A stretch of DNA of 64,000 bases from Impatiens glandulifera (Eukaryota; Streptophyta; Magnoliopsida; Ericales; Balsaminaceae), in contig NC_061867.1 of NCBI RefSeq assembly GCF_907164915.1, positions 36,503,338-36,567,337 of the forward strand, written 5' to 3'. The notes beneath the pieces are model-generated. The model saw nothing but the letters and a program-made list of their open reading frames with translations, searched no databases and was not told the origin of the DNA. Shown piece by piece: positions 1-10,027 of this stretch. Positions within the stretch are counted from its first letter, which is position 1; every line of letters starts with the position of its first letter. A program made the position numbers and the translations under genes.

Positions 1-1501
1 ATTGTGCAAATTGTCCTCCAACTTCTTCTTAAATAGATACCTCTTCAATGGACTAGTTACTTCAGACGACACCTGTCCTATTTCAGTTGAATGAGTACTA
101 GGATAGTACATTAGAAGATATGCGCTTTTGATCGTGGATGTACTGGATGGAGATATTGCGTCGAAAATTCATTAATGGATTGTGGTGTACTGGAGACGTA
201 TATCACATGAAGTTTGAAAAAGTTTGGCACGTGGTATTCTTCTATAGGTTTAGCTCAGATGCTGTGACAGAGTGCCAATAACGTATGCTTGATCAAATAT
301 CGAATTTGATCAAGCACTAAAAATGCTTCATAAAACCGAATTTAACCAAATATCGAATTTAATTAAATACCAGAAGCGCCTTGTATAAAACAAAGTGGTT
401 AAATACTCGACGCGCCTTGTATAAACCGAACTAATTAAATACCGGACGCGCCTTATATAAAACCGTACTAGTTGAATACCAGATGCGCTGATATAAAACC
501 GAACTAGTTAAATACCAGATGCGCCTTGCAAAAGCTGAGCTTCGGGAAAAAACCTGAAGCACTTAGGATAATTAATCGACGTTATAAAATTGTTAGATTA
601 AATTAATCTAGGACACTTACCATAATGACTCTACTAGGTTTTCATAATTTAATTTAAATGATCAAAAATGGAGAAATTATTAAGTTAAAGTCTTGTATTA
701 ATTCTAAGTGTATATATTAGACTAAGGCATTTTAAATTGTTTATGTGTAGGGTCAAAGTGATTAAAACCAAAATGAGAATATATCCGATAGTTAATCAAA
801 TTCGGTATTTGATCAACTTCAGTATTCTGCAGATGCACGTCCGGTTTTCTGATCGACTTCAATTGTATAAAAGCGCGTTCGGTTTTTCTATCCGTTAATT
901 GATCAAATTCGATATTTTATCAACTTCGGTATTCTAAAAAAGCGTGTCCGGTTTTATGTTCGGCTCGGTTCTTTTAGATGTACTTTCGGTAGTTTGAACG
1001 GCTCGACTTTTTGCAAGACGCTTTCGGTATTATGTTAGTTTGGATTTTGCCAAGCACTTTCATTTTTCCTAAAGCTCGGCTTTTGCAAGGTGCCTCTGGT
1101 ATTATGTCAAGTTCAGCTTTTGCTAAGTGCTTCCAGTTTTTCCTTGAAACTTAGCTTTTTCAAGGCGCATCCGCTATTTAACTACTTCGGTTTTATATCA
1201 GGGCATCCAGTATTTAACCACTTCGGTTTTATATCAGCGCATCCGGTATTTAACTAGTTCGGTTTTAAACAAAGCGCATTCGTTATTTAATCAGTTCGGT
1301 TTTATACAAGGTCATCCGATATTTAACAAGTTCGGTTATATACAAGGCGCATCCGGTATTTAACCAGTTCGGTTTTATACAAGGAGCATCCGGTATTTAA
1401 CATGTTCGGTTTTATAAAAGGCACATCCGGTATTTAACATGTTGGGTTTATCTGGTAATTATTGTTTATGTTCAACTAAGTCAAGGTAATTAGGAGACGT
1501 A
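1..1501 (-). mobile_element. Partial LTR-like segment, copy A
   Basis: The segment matches 17034-18534 almost base for base and enters the window already truncated. On the - strand its inner (right) end resembles the 5' end of the TGTTGGG-type LTRs: AATTACCTTGACTTAGTTGAA here against AATTATTTTGACTAAGTGTTGAA there. It is filled with degenerate ~40 bp units containing GCGCATCCGGTATTTAAC and AGTTCGGTTTTATACAA. These units run in one orientation at about 340-575 and in the opposite orientation at about 1115-1440, so the segment is a large imperfect inverted repeat. No coding sequence was seen. The LTR assignment is an inference; the second copy is the more complete one. Confidence 0.55.
340..1440. 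repeat. Inverted arrays of a ~40 bp unit
   Basis: About five units of the type AAAACCGAACTAGTTAAATA..GCGCC lie at 340-535. Their reverse complement, TATTTAACTAGTTCGGTTTT with GCGCATCCGG, is repeated about seven times at 1170-1440. The CTGAAGCACTTAGG element at 560-575 likewise has its reverse complement near 1118-1135. A transcript across the segment could fold into a long imperfect hairpin. The same arrangement recurs at 17380-18470. Confidence 0.7.
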
Positions 1502-1817
1502 TGAAATATATATGAGTTTTTTTCTTTCTTTCTAAATTAGTTTTTCTTTCTTTCTAAATTCGGGACTAGGACAATCTCTGATGTGCACTATCTATTTAGT
1601 TGTATTAGACGATTGTGATGTGTATTATATATTTGAAAACATTAAACTTTTTGAATTGAGATTATTATTAACCTAGAAAAAAATAAATTTGTAGCACAAC
1701 AAGAAATTGAACTAACACACGATCCACCCTTATCGTAGCCTCTATCAAAACATGTGTTATTGCAATTTCTAATTATTTGGCAATTCCCTATCATAATGCA
1801 CGATAATAAACCTATTA
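1502..1817. repeat. AT-rich unit, copy A, part left of the Harbinger insertion
   Basis: This non-coding stretch is shared with 18535-18857 (copy C) and, more divergently, with 13370-13720 (copy B). It contains a pyrimidine-rich tract (tttctttctttc) and the stretch GGACTAGGACAATCTCTGATG. The TTA at 1815-1817 is the left target-site duplication of the transposon that follows. Confidence 0.75.
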
Positions 1818-1833
1818 GGGTATCTCCAACCCT
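1818..1833 (+). repeat. Left terminal inverted repeat of Harbinger element
   Basis: GGGTATCTCCAACCCT pairs with the right end (5479-5494), differing only within the first four bases. The 3 bp TTA duplication lies immediately outside. Confidence 0.92.
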
Positions 1834-2361
1834 ACTGCAAACTGGGTTTGCAGTAGCCCATTCTCCTCCAACCGGCCTCCAAATCCTCCGCCAAAATGAA
1901 GTTCCGGCATATTTAGAAGAAGAAGACGCCATATATGGCGGAAGACTGTTCATCCTGCAATTATCCAAAATATGTGAAAAGGCCCTTGTACTTTTTTATT
2001 TTAATTAAAATTTTCTTTAAGTTTTCTTTATATTAAACATTTATTTAATTATATATATTTATAATCTTTTTGTATTTATTTATAATTTATTTAAGTATTT
2101 AATAATTTTATTTATTTATATTATAAATTTATATTTATAAATAATATTGATAAAAAAATTAACAATTTTCAAAAAATATAAAATATAAAATAATAATAAT
2201 TCGTTATATGTTATAAAATTTAAAAAACACAATTAAATTACTAAAACAATACTTAAAAATAAAAATTACAATAATTAAAATTACAACATAAATAATACAA
2301 TAATTAAAATTACAACATAAATAATACAATAATTAAAATTACAACATAAATAATACAATAA

Positions 2362-3322
2362 TTAATAATCTGATAAATTAGCATCACTTCCTCCAAGATT
2401 ATTGAAATATCCTGAAAATGTACCCGTCGCGAATGGATCTGGTTGATCTTGATTTTGAGCTCTTTTTTCCATTATTCGTGCTTGTTCAGCCTCAATAAAT
2501 GTTCGAAGCTGTGGATCTCTTATTTTACTCGAATCTTTCAATAAAATTTTATTTTCTTCCTTTATCTCTTTCAATGCATTATGATATTGCATTTGTTCAT
2601 TTATCCTTCTTAGTTCTTCAACCATTTTTTCGCTTGTTTCTTGCATACCATTTATATGCAGTGATGTATTATCATCACTTTTTCTTTTCAGTTTTGCCTT
2701 TTCACTCCAATAGGTCTTTCTGACGAAGAACCAATTACTGAATCGTTTAGGTTAAGAGAAAAGGAGGAGACGCCGAGGGATGCCTGCCCAACAGAATCTT
2801 GAGTTGGATTTTCCGACTCGGAAGAGGGATAGTTGAAAGATGGATTTCTCCTGCTACTTGAAGAACAATCTTTAAATTTTTCAAAATTTTTTACAATATC
2901 CCACACATGATCGAACTTCCAACCCGATTTGAACTTCGTGTCTTTTGTGAACAACACTTTAGCTTTGAGCATCTGTCAAGTTCAAATAACTAATTACAAT
3001 GTGCATGAATAATAATTTTAAAAACTATATCAAATAATTAGTTAATACTCACAATATCTTCATTTGAAGCACCACTTTGATGCATATTTTCAACTTGTTT
3101 TATGCAAGCATGAAGTCTTCTTGCTGCTTTTTGGATAGTGTCAAGTCGGGATTGCATAGATCTCTTAGTACGCATCTCCCAATGCTCCAATTTTTCTTTG
3201 TTGAAAGCATCTTCAATACGAGACCACAATCTGTCACTTGATTGGTACACTCCAATAATTGGATCTTCAGAAGTTTCGATATAAACCCTACATAGAAGGA
3301 TATCTTCATCGTGGTTATAGGC
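2362..3322 (-). pseudogene. Harbinger ORF1: Myb/SANT-like, NAM-associated type DNA-binding protein, broken
   Basis: Reading the - strand, a first exon gives DEDILLCRVYIETSEDP, then YQSSDRLWSRIEDAF and a helical stretch ending in ASNEDI. An 80 bp intron (2973-3052; GTGAGT donor, TTGACAG acceptor) joins it to KAKVLFTKDTKFKSGWKFDHVW. The C-terminal third is a basic and acidic coiled-coil-like helix (EELRRINEQMQYHNALKEI) typical of the protein that helps Harbinger transposase bind its terminal repeats. The frame has no ATG: a TGA lies just upstream of the first exon. A one-base deletion near 2700 breaks the frame within GVKRQ. The family assignment rests on motif recognition. It is divergent from the transposase gene, with a ~480 bp shared promoter interval. 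Confidence 0.8.
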
Positions 3323-3475
3323 AGTGGATCAGATAGACATTCTTAACAAAGGTTGTGTATTATACTGAATTCAAATGGTCTGAGGTAGTAAATTATATGT
3401 TACCACCGTATGTCAATATATATGTAAAACCCACACACTTATGACACTTACTTGGAAATGACTACACATTAAAAC

Positions 3476-3682
3476 GATTCTCACGTTTCTCTAAAAAGCT
3501 GAAAGGATTCTCACGTTTCTCTAAAAAGCTGAAAGGATTCTCACGTTTCTCTAAAAAGCTGAAAGGATTCTCACGTTTCTCTAAAAAGCTGAAAGGATTC
3601 TCACGTTTCTCTAAAAAGCTGAAAGGATTCTCATGTTTCTCTAAAAAGCTGAAGCTGAAAGGATTCTTACGTTTTTCCATAA
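3476..3682. repeat. 30 bp minisatellite in the divergent promoter interval
   Basis: Six consecutive copies of a 30 bp unit (TCACGTTTCTCTAAAAAGCT followed by GAAAGGATTC) start at 3481. The last copy has a 6 bp internal duplication. The period is a multiple of three, so the - strand reads through as an artefactual repeated peptide. The array sits between ORF1 and the transposase gene. Confidence 0.95.
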
Positions 3683-3800
3683 ATTTAATTTTATAAGTGA
3701 CTATACAACCATCATATTGCAATTACACTACTATAAATATATAACATATAGTTTTCTTATCATTCATAACTTATAACATATAGTTTTCTTATCATTCCGA

Positions 3801-5135
3801 ATGAATTCCAACGTTAGCGATTCATCAAATTCATCTTCTTCTTCTTCAGATGATGATGATATGATGATGAACACTCTTCATCAAGGAGCTATAGTATTAT
3901 GTCATAGTATCAATCGTAACAATATGATCATCCAACATCTTCTTGAACAACAAAACGAGCACGTGTTCCATGGTGGTTCAATTCCTGGACATATTGTTAT
4001 TAATCGTGATCGGAAGAATTCCCATCATAGGTTATACAATGATTATTTTTCAGATAATCCAGTGTACAATGAGACCATGTTTCGTCGGAGATATCGAATG
4101 TCTCGCTCATTGTTCATTCGAATTGTTGATGCAGTCAAAGATCATGATCGCTACTTCCAACAACGATGGGACAACACAGGCAGACTTGGATTATCTCCAA
4201 TACAAAAAATAACTGCTGCTTTTCGTATGTTGGCATATGGTGTTCCAGCAGATGCCACAGATGAGTATATTAGAATTGGAGAGTCCACTGCAATTGAAGG
4301 CATGAAAAGGTTCTGTCGAGCTATGGTTGAGATATTTAGCGAGCAGTATCTTAGAAGGCCAACATCAAATGATATTTCTAGACTTCTTTATGTTGGCCAG
4401 AAACGGGGATTTCCTGGAATGTTAGGCAGTTTAGATTGTATGCATTGGAAATGGAAAAATTGTCCAACCGCGTGGGCTGGACAATATACAGGCCGTAGTG
4501 GATAACCTACAATCATTCTCAAAGCTGTAGCAGATTATGATCTTTGGATATGACACGCATATTTTGGTTTGCCAGGCACCAACAACGATATAAATGTGTT
4601 AGAGTCATCTCATCTGTTCTCGGATCTAACTCAAGGTATTTCTCCTCCAGTTCATTATGTAATCCAAGGAAAAGAATATAACACGGGCTATTATTTAGCT
4701 GATGGCATATATCCAAAATGGTCTACTATTGTGCAAACAATTCATGAGCCTCGTGGTCCGAAGAAAATATATTTTGCAATGAAACAAGAAGCATGTAGAA
4801 AAGACGTTGAACGTGCATTTGGAGTTCTTCAATCACGTTTTGCCATTGTAGCAGGACCGGTACGATATTGGAGAAAAGAAGTGATGCATGATATAATGAT
4901 TACGTGCATAATTTTGCATAATATGATTGTTGAGGATGAACGTGACCTTACTGCACCTATTCAAATTGAAACGGAAACGCTTTCACCGGAGGTCGAAATG
5001 GTGATAGATGAAAATACTCGATTTCAAGATTTCATTTCTCGATATGGAAAAATTAGAAACAGAGAAGCTCACATAGAACTTCATAATGCATTAATTGATC
5101 ATCTGTGGGAGGAGTACACCAATTCCGAGAATTGA
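3801..5135 (+). pseudogene. Harbinger transposase (DDE superfamily, HARBI1/ALP1-like), two premature stops
   Basis: The 445-codon frame starts at an ATG followed by a Ser/Asp-rich leader (SDSSNSSSSSSDDDDMM), the usual plant PIF transposase length and layout. A helix-turn-helix-like region (MFRRRYRMSRSLFIRIVDAV) precedes the catalytic core. Conserved acidic positions are Asp212 in SLDCMHWKW, Asp263 in PGTNNDINVLE and Glu337 in VERAFGVLQSRF; GYYLADGIYPKW and ILHNMIVEDER are also family hallmarks. Two in-frame stops interrupt the core: TAA at 4503-4505 and TGA at 4548-4550. Reading resumes in the same frame after each, so these are point mutations and the copy is young but dead. Confidence 0.93.
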
Positions 5136-5478
5136 TATCATTTTTATTATTTGTACTTGTGTAAGTTCTTTTTTAATAATATTTAATTTAATATAATTTT
5201 TATTTTATAATTTTTGTTTGTTTAAAATATTATTAAATTATATTTATTTGTATGAATTATTAATTTATAAAAAAAAAATTCATAAACAAATTAGAAAAGA
5301 TTGGGGTTAAATTTATAAAGTTGATAAATATATAGATAATATTAGTAAAGTTAAAAAGTTGGTGTAAAAAAGAATATTCTGAGAATATTCTTTTGAGTTT
5401 GAAAATGAGTTTTTGGGTTGGAGATGAATTAATGTTTGATGTGACGTTTACTGCATTTTGGAGATGAAAATAGGGGTG

Positions 5479-5494
5479 AGGGTTGGAGATGGTC
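5479..5494 (-). repeat. Right terminal inverted repeat of Harbinger element
   Basis: AGGGTTGGAGATGGTC is the reverse complement of the left terminus, with mismatches in the outermost bases. TTA at 5495-5497 is the target duplication. Confidence 0.92.
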
Positions 5495-5497
5495 TTA

Positions 5498-5541
5498 GGT
5501 CGCCTCCCCTTGATAATAAACCTATTAGGTCGTCTCCCCTT
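5498..5541. repeat. Duplicated 30 bp target flank beside the Harbinger insertion
   Basis: After the right TTA come GGTCGCCTCCCCTT, a second GATAATAAACCTATTA and a second GGTCGTCTCCCCTT. Copy C has this 30 bp stretch only once (about 18833-18862). The target was probably tandemly duplicated and the transposon entered one copy. Confidence 0.8.
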
Positions 5542-5783
5542 ATTTAGTCTCGACCATTCTCTGTTGATGAGCCTATTCAAATTAAAAAATAATATAAAAC
5601 ATAATTAAAAAATGAATCATTTATGAAAGAAATAAATAATAAGACTCACATTCACTTATGAATATGAAGAGAACATTAAAAAAAGAAAGATAAACTTATC
5701 AATATACAAATATTGATAAGACCAATATTCTTTGCTCCCATTATCCTTATTATTTTTTAGTTTTTACATCAATTACTAATCTA

Positions 5784-5822
<39 letters not shown>

Positions 5823-8244
5823 TATATTTGTATAAATATTTTAAATTTATTTTCAAATTAAATAAGTAATTAATTATATTTATTGAATACATGTTTCTAA
5901 TTAAATTTTCATTATTAAAGGAGCTTTCTTAGTTATATATTTTAATTATTGATATATGATGAATCATTTTAAAAATTTAAATTTTTTGACTATCATTATC
6001 ATGCATTATCATAATCACAATTACTCTTTGGTCAAAATAAAAAAATTGTTGTTTTAAGTAAACTTGAAAAGTAATCTTTATTTTAAATAATAAATAGATA
6101 TGTATCTTACAGTATTTGAAATCACAATTTTTCATTTGGTTAAAAAAACATAAAATAAATTAAAAAATTGACTAATTAATTACATAACATGATTTAAAAA
6201 TTATTATTTTTTATCATAATTCTTTTAATATATAATTTAACTCGTATATTCTATATTAAATATAAATAATATCAATATAACATTTTATTTTATTATATTT
6301 AAAAAGTTTTATAACAAAATAATAATTTTCAATTTTTTTTCCAATACAATAAAATTATCAAACTAAGATATCAAAGTTATTTATTCATACGTTTGAAGTG
6401 AAATGATTTTGGTCGCAAATAGTGACGGATCTAGGATTCATAAATGGGATGGGCTCGAAAAATTTGTATGAGGGACTTAATAACGATTTTTTTTGAATAA
6501 AACTAATAAATAAATGTAATATATATATATATATATTTATTCTCGATAATCATATAAATATATATATTTTTATTAATAATTTAAATATATATATATAAAA
6601 GAGGATGAACTTTAACTCGCGGCGACGACGTGGATCATCCATGGCAATTATAGGGTCATGCACAAGGACAGAGCTATATAGGGTCATCAAACCCTAGCCT
6701 CATTGTTCATTTTATAATAGTTAATACAATTTTAAATTTTTATTATATTTAAAAATTAATATAATTTATATCTATATAATTTATTATACTATACTAATTT
6801 CAAATATGATTTTAATTATTAAATTTTATTTTATACAAAAAAATATTTTCTAATCTACTATTCTAATTTCAAATATAATTTTAATAAAATAATAATTATT
6901 ATTATTTTACTTTATACAAACAATATTTTCTAATATACAAATATTTATAATAATACATAAATTTTAATTAATTTATAAATAAGATTTATTTATATAAGTT
7001 AAATATAAGTAATTATATATAAAATAATGCAAAATATATAATAATATTATTTATTTTAAAACTACACTTATATGATAATTATATATTATTTTTTATTAAT
7101 TTCAATATAATTAATAATACAAATTAAACATTAAAAATAATAATTTATATAAATATAATGGTAAATTAGTTTTTATAATTTCTTAATTATTAATTATTTC
7201 TAAAATTTCTAAAAACAAATAAATTAATATTAAAAAAAACAAGTTAAATCAGTTATATTGATTTGGTTCGATATTTAAATAAATTGATAAATTGTTTATT
7301 CTTTCCAAAACGATTTATAAGCATTAATATTTTATAACCGTCTTCTCGAGTGTTTATTCCTTTGATAATCTGCTTTTGCCACAATTTTGTATTTTGTTCT
7401 TATTTTTATGTTTTTTTTCTCTATACTCTCATAAAACTAAACTGAAATTTATTAATTTAGACTTTTATATTTTATTTATTTATATAGTTATTTTTTTCTT
7501 ATTTAAAACTTAATTAATATAACTTCTCATATTTTCTTAACATAATTAATTTTAACTATATAATTTTAAATTTATAAATTTGTTTTTTAAATCAAGTATT
7601 CTTATATTTTATTAGATTTCGTATATTTATTTTATTTTAGTAAGGGTATTCGAGGAATGATTTGATTAATATGATCACTTATTACTTGTATTAGTGTAAT
7701 ACCTATAATCTTTTCAGCCTAGGGTAAAAAAAATTCTAGATTCGCCCTTGTTATGCTGGCATGTAAGATAGACGTCTTCTTCGTCAAGAAGCTACAATGT
7801 TATTCATCTTTTTTGTTCTTCTTTGGCCGAGACTTGCAATCAAGTTGGGAGCTTCCCTTCAATGACAATCTAGATGGAATAGCGTCGAAGCCTCTTTGAT
7901 CATCACATTACGCTTCAATCTACAACATCTTCGTGGCCACTAGATCGCTTGAAGCCACGACTGTCTTCATGAGTAAAAATCTCTAAGGATGAGTAGAAGA
8001 ACGAAGAGAGGTCACTTAGGCCTACAAATTATACTAGTAGCTATGCTAGATTGATTATAAATCTTATTAGGATCATTCTAGGAAGTTGTTTTTGAGCCTA
8101 AGTTCAAAAAAACGATGGTAGGTCTATTAACCGCTTTTGGCCATAAATTTTAAATTTGATTTCAATGTTGAAGTTATCTACATATACTTAAATTTATCCG
8201 CTAGTCTTAATTAAGTGAAATTAAACAATAATAACTAAATAATA
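5498..8244. repeat. AT-rich unit, copy A, main part
   Basis: This is non-coding, very AT-rich DNA collinear with 18847-21514 (copy C) and with 13720-16505 (copy B). It includes a (TA)n microsatellite at about 5790-5815. A less AT-rich block at about 7740-8230 (GCTGGCATGTAAGATAGACG onward) is shared with copy C but absent from B, which ends before it. I see no terminal repeats of its own and no reading frame. Its origin is unclear; it may be old host sequence or a decayed element carried in a segmental duplication. Confidence 0.75.
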
Positions 8245-8399
8245 TGTTGGGTCAAATTATTTTGACTAAGTGTTGAAATAGTTTGACTATTGGGATTTTG
8301 GTGATGAAATGATTTATGCGCTTTGATGCAGGTGTATCGAAATCAGATTTCATAAGACTTGGTTCTAATGAGGTTCATTAGACCGATTTGGTATTAGAT

Positions 8400-9060
8400 G
8401 CATGAAATTAGACGTGCAGTCTAATGAATTCGGAATTAGACGTGCAGTCTAACTCCTGGAGTTAGACGTGTAGTCTAATGAATTCGTAATTAGACATGTA
8501 GTCTAACTCGTGGAGTTAGACATGCAGTCTAATAAAAAGAGAAAATTAGACGTGTAGTCTAAGTCCTTCAGACATGTCTGAAGTATAACCGTAATTAGAC
8601 GTGCAGTCTAACTCGTGGAGTTAGACGTGTAGTCTAATAGAAAGAGAAAGTTAGACATGTAGTCTAACTCCTTCAGACAAGTCTGAAGTAGAACCGTAAT
8701 TAGACGTGCAGTCTAACTCGTGGAGTTAGACGTGTAGTCTAATAGAAAGAGAAAGTTAGACGTGTAGTCTAACTCTTTCAGACAAGTCTGAAGTAGAACC
8801 GTAATTAGACGTGCAGTCTAACTCGTGGAGTTAGATGTGCAGTCTAACTCGTGGAGTTAGATGTGCAGTCTAATAGAAAAAGAAAGTTAAATGTGTAGTC
8901 TAACTCCTTCAGACAAGTCTGAAGTAGAACCGTAATTAGACGTGCAGTCTAATGGTTTGTAAAAGTTAGACGTAAAGTCTAAGTGGTGAAACTTAGACGT
9001 GTAGTCTAACTCCTTCAGATTAGTCTGAAGTGATTATAATTATACGTAAGTCTAATCCCA
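8400..9060. repeat. Array of TTAGAC/GTCTAA hairpin modules in LTR A
   Basis: The motif TTAGACGTGCAGTCTAA (6 bp inverted arms around GTGCA) and variants recur here, organised into ~105 bp modules. Each module also contains CAGACAAGTCTG and GTAATTAGACGTGCAGTC. About four modules can be counted by the GAAGTAGAACCGTAATT junction. Confidence 0.9.
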
Positions 9061-9176
9061 TTAGACCAGGTGGTCAAATAGATTCTACTCTTAGACAGGG
9101 ACGTTTGATTTCATTAGACGAGGTCGTCTAACTGAAATACGTCTAATGCTATGTTTGAAGCTAGCACCCGCCTACC

Positions 9177-9182
9177 CACGTG
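9177..9182. promoter_or_regulatory. G-box (CACGTG) in LTR U3
   Basis: CACGTG within CCCACGTGCTAT is the core of the plant G-box. It is kept in all five LTR copies of this family: 22355-22360, 24158-24163, 32582-32587 and 41022-41027 as well as here. Its function is inferred from the motif alone. Confidence 0.45.
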
Positions 9183-9524
9183 CTATTGCTGTACTCTACT
9201 CCTGCTCCACTTTCTAGTGAAGATCAGTACGATAGCTAGACGCAACCAACCAACGAATGCCACGTAAGATAATATCCTTTACACTACTTGTTTTGCAGGT
9301 ACATCCCTGAAGAATATTAGGCGCACCACTAGTTGGTGTACGTCCACGATCCTTGTGCTCAGAACCTGCTGTGTACTATGGAGGCTTTCCAATGGAAGAG
9401 TGCCACGTATCATTCTGAAGATTCGACCGTTAGTCTCTGCCTAGTATTTTTCAAATCTCAAGGACAACGGACAATCTCTCGATCATCTTGCTTACTGAAA
9501 CTACCGTGTAATCAATCTTTTGAA

Positions 9525-9532
9525 TATTTAAG
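9525..9532 (+). promoter_or_regulatory. TATA-like box of LTR A
   Basis: TATTTAAG lies in a region where the other LTR copies read TATTCAAG. The position, about 450 bp before the LTR end, fits a U3/R boundary, but the start site is not shown by the sequence. Confidence 0.35.
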
Positions 9533-9984
9533 CCGCAAACAACTTTCCTGATTGTACGGTGTGTGAATCAAGAGAGAGATAGAATCAAAAATACCTTTAG
9601 CTGAGTGATATTCTTCATCTTGTCAATTGAACAGAGTGTATTCTGTTCAATAGTGAGCTAAGTGTGTGCAAACTATATTTTGATTCAAATCATATTATAG
9701 TTAATCTTTCTGGTGGTTGGAAGAAGGGTGACGTAGGAGAGTTTGCTCTGAACATCCATAAACAAACTGCTGTGTCTTTTCATTTCTGTCATCTTCACAT
9801 TCTTCATCTTGAGCTTCAAACCTAAGTAAACAATTCTGCCTTGATTCTATTTCAAGTGTTAGAAGGGTTTGCGTAGAATAGAAAGCGAATTATATCACTA
9901 AGAAGATTTCTTTGAAACAATTTTCCATAAGCCTTCATCAATAGCCAAACCCCCGTCTGTATCGATTAATCCGATCTTATTAAT

Positions 9985-9996
9985 TGGTATCATAGC
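9985..9996 (+). other. Primer-binding site, initiator-Met tRNA (degenerate)
   Basis: TGGTATCATAGC matches the standard TGGTATCAGAGC complement of the 3' end of tRNA-iMet with one change. It lies two bases after the LTR end. Confidence 0.85.
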
Positions 9997-10027
9997 TCTG
10001 TTTCTATTCTTAAGCTTTTCCTGAAAA

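Larger units (their letters stand above)
1818..5494. mobile_element. PIF/Harbinger DNA transposon (3677 bp, defective)
   Basis: The boundaries are set by terminal inverted repeats, GGGTATCTCCAACCCT at the left and the reverse complement of GACCATCTCCAACCCT at the right. A TTA duplication flanks them at 1815-1817 and 5495-5497. Copy C of the surrounding repeat lacks the insert and shows the uninterrupted target near 18835-18870. The element encodes the two proteins typical of the superfamily in divergent orientation: a Myb/SANT-like DNA-binding protein on the - strand and a DDE transposase on the + strand. Both are broken, so this copy cannot mobilise itself. Its ends are intact and could be used in trans. 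Confidence 0.93.
8245..9982 (+). mobile_element. Copia-type LTR (TTAGAC family), 5' LTR of element A
   Basis: The LTR starts TGTTGGGTCAAATTATTTTG and ends CCGATCTTATTA (CCTATCA in relatives), directly followed by an initiator-Met primer-binding site. TAATA precedes it, as it does copy C. U3 is an array of TTAGAC..GTCTAA hairpin motifs. A G-box CACGTG lies at 9177-9182 and a TATTTAAG TATA-like box at 9525-9532. The 3' part (TTCATAAGCCTTCATCAATAG near the end) is shared by all LTRs of the family in the window. No 3' LTR partner exists for this copy, which is cut off at 13229. Confidence 0.9.

Noticed and set aside
3462..3722. - strand frame with a tandem 10-residue repeat (EKRENPFSFL)
   Set aside because: The 30 bp minisatellite has a period of ten codons and stays open by arithmetic alone.
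5498..8244. Treating the AT-rich unit as a transposon in its own right
   Set aside because: No terminal repeats, target duplications or coding sequence could be found. Copies share flanks, which points to segmental duplication.
8400..9060. CRISPR-like regularly spaced repeats
   Set aside because: The repeats are degenerate hairpins within LTRs of a plant retrotransposon, with no constant repeat and variable-spacer pattern and no cas genes.
9333..9551. Short LTR frame, with a homologue at 22466-22759
   Set aside because: Similarity follows from LTR duplication; the frame is not kept in the other LTR copies.
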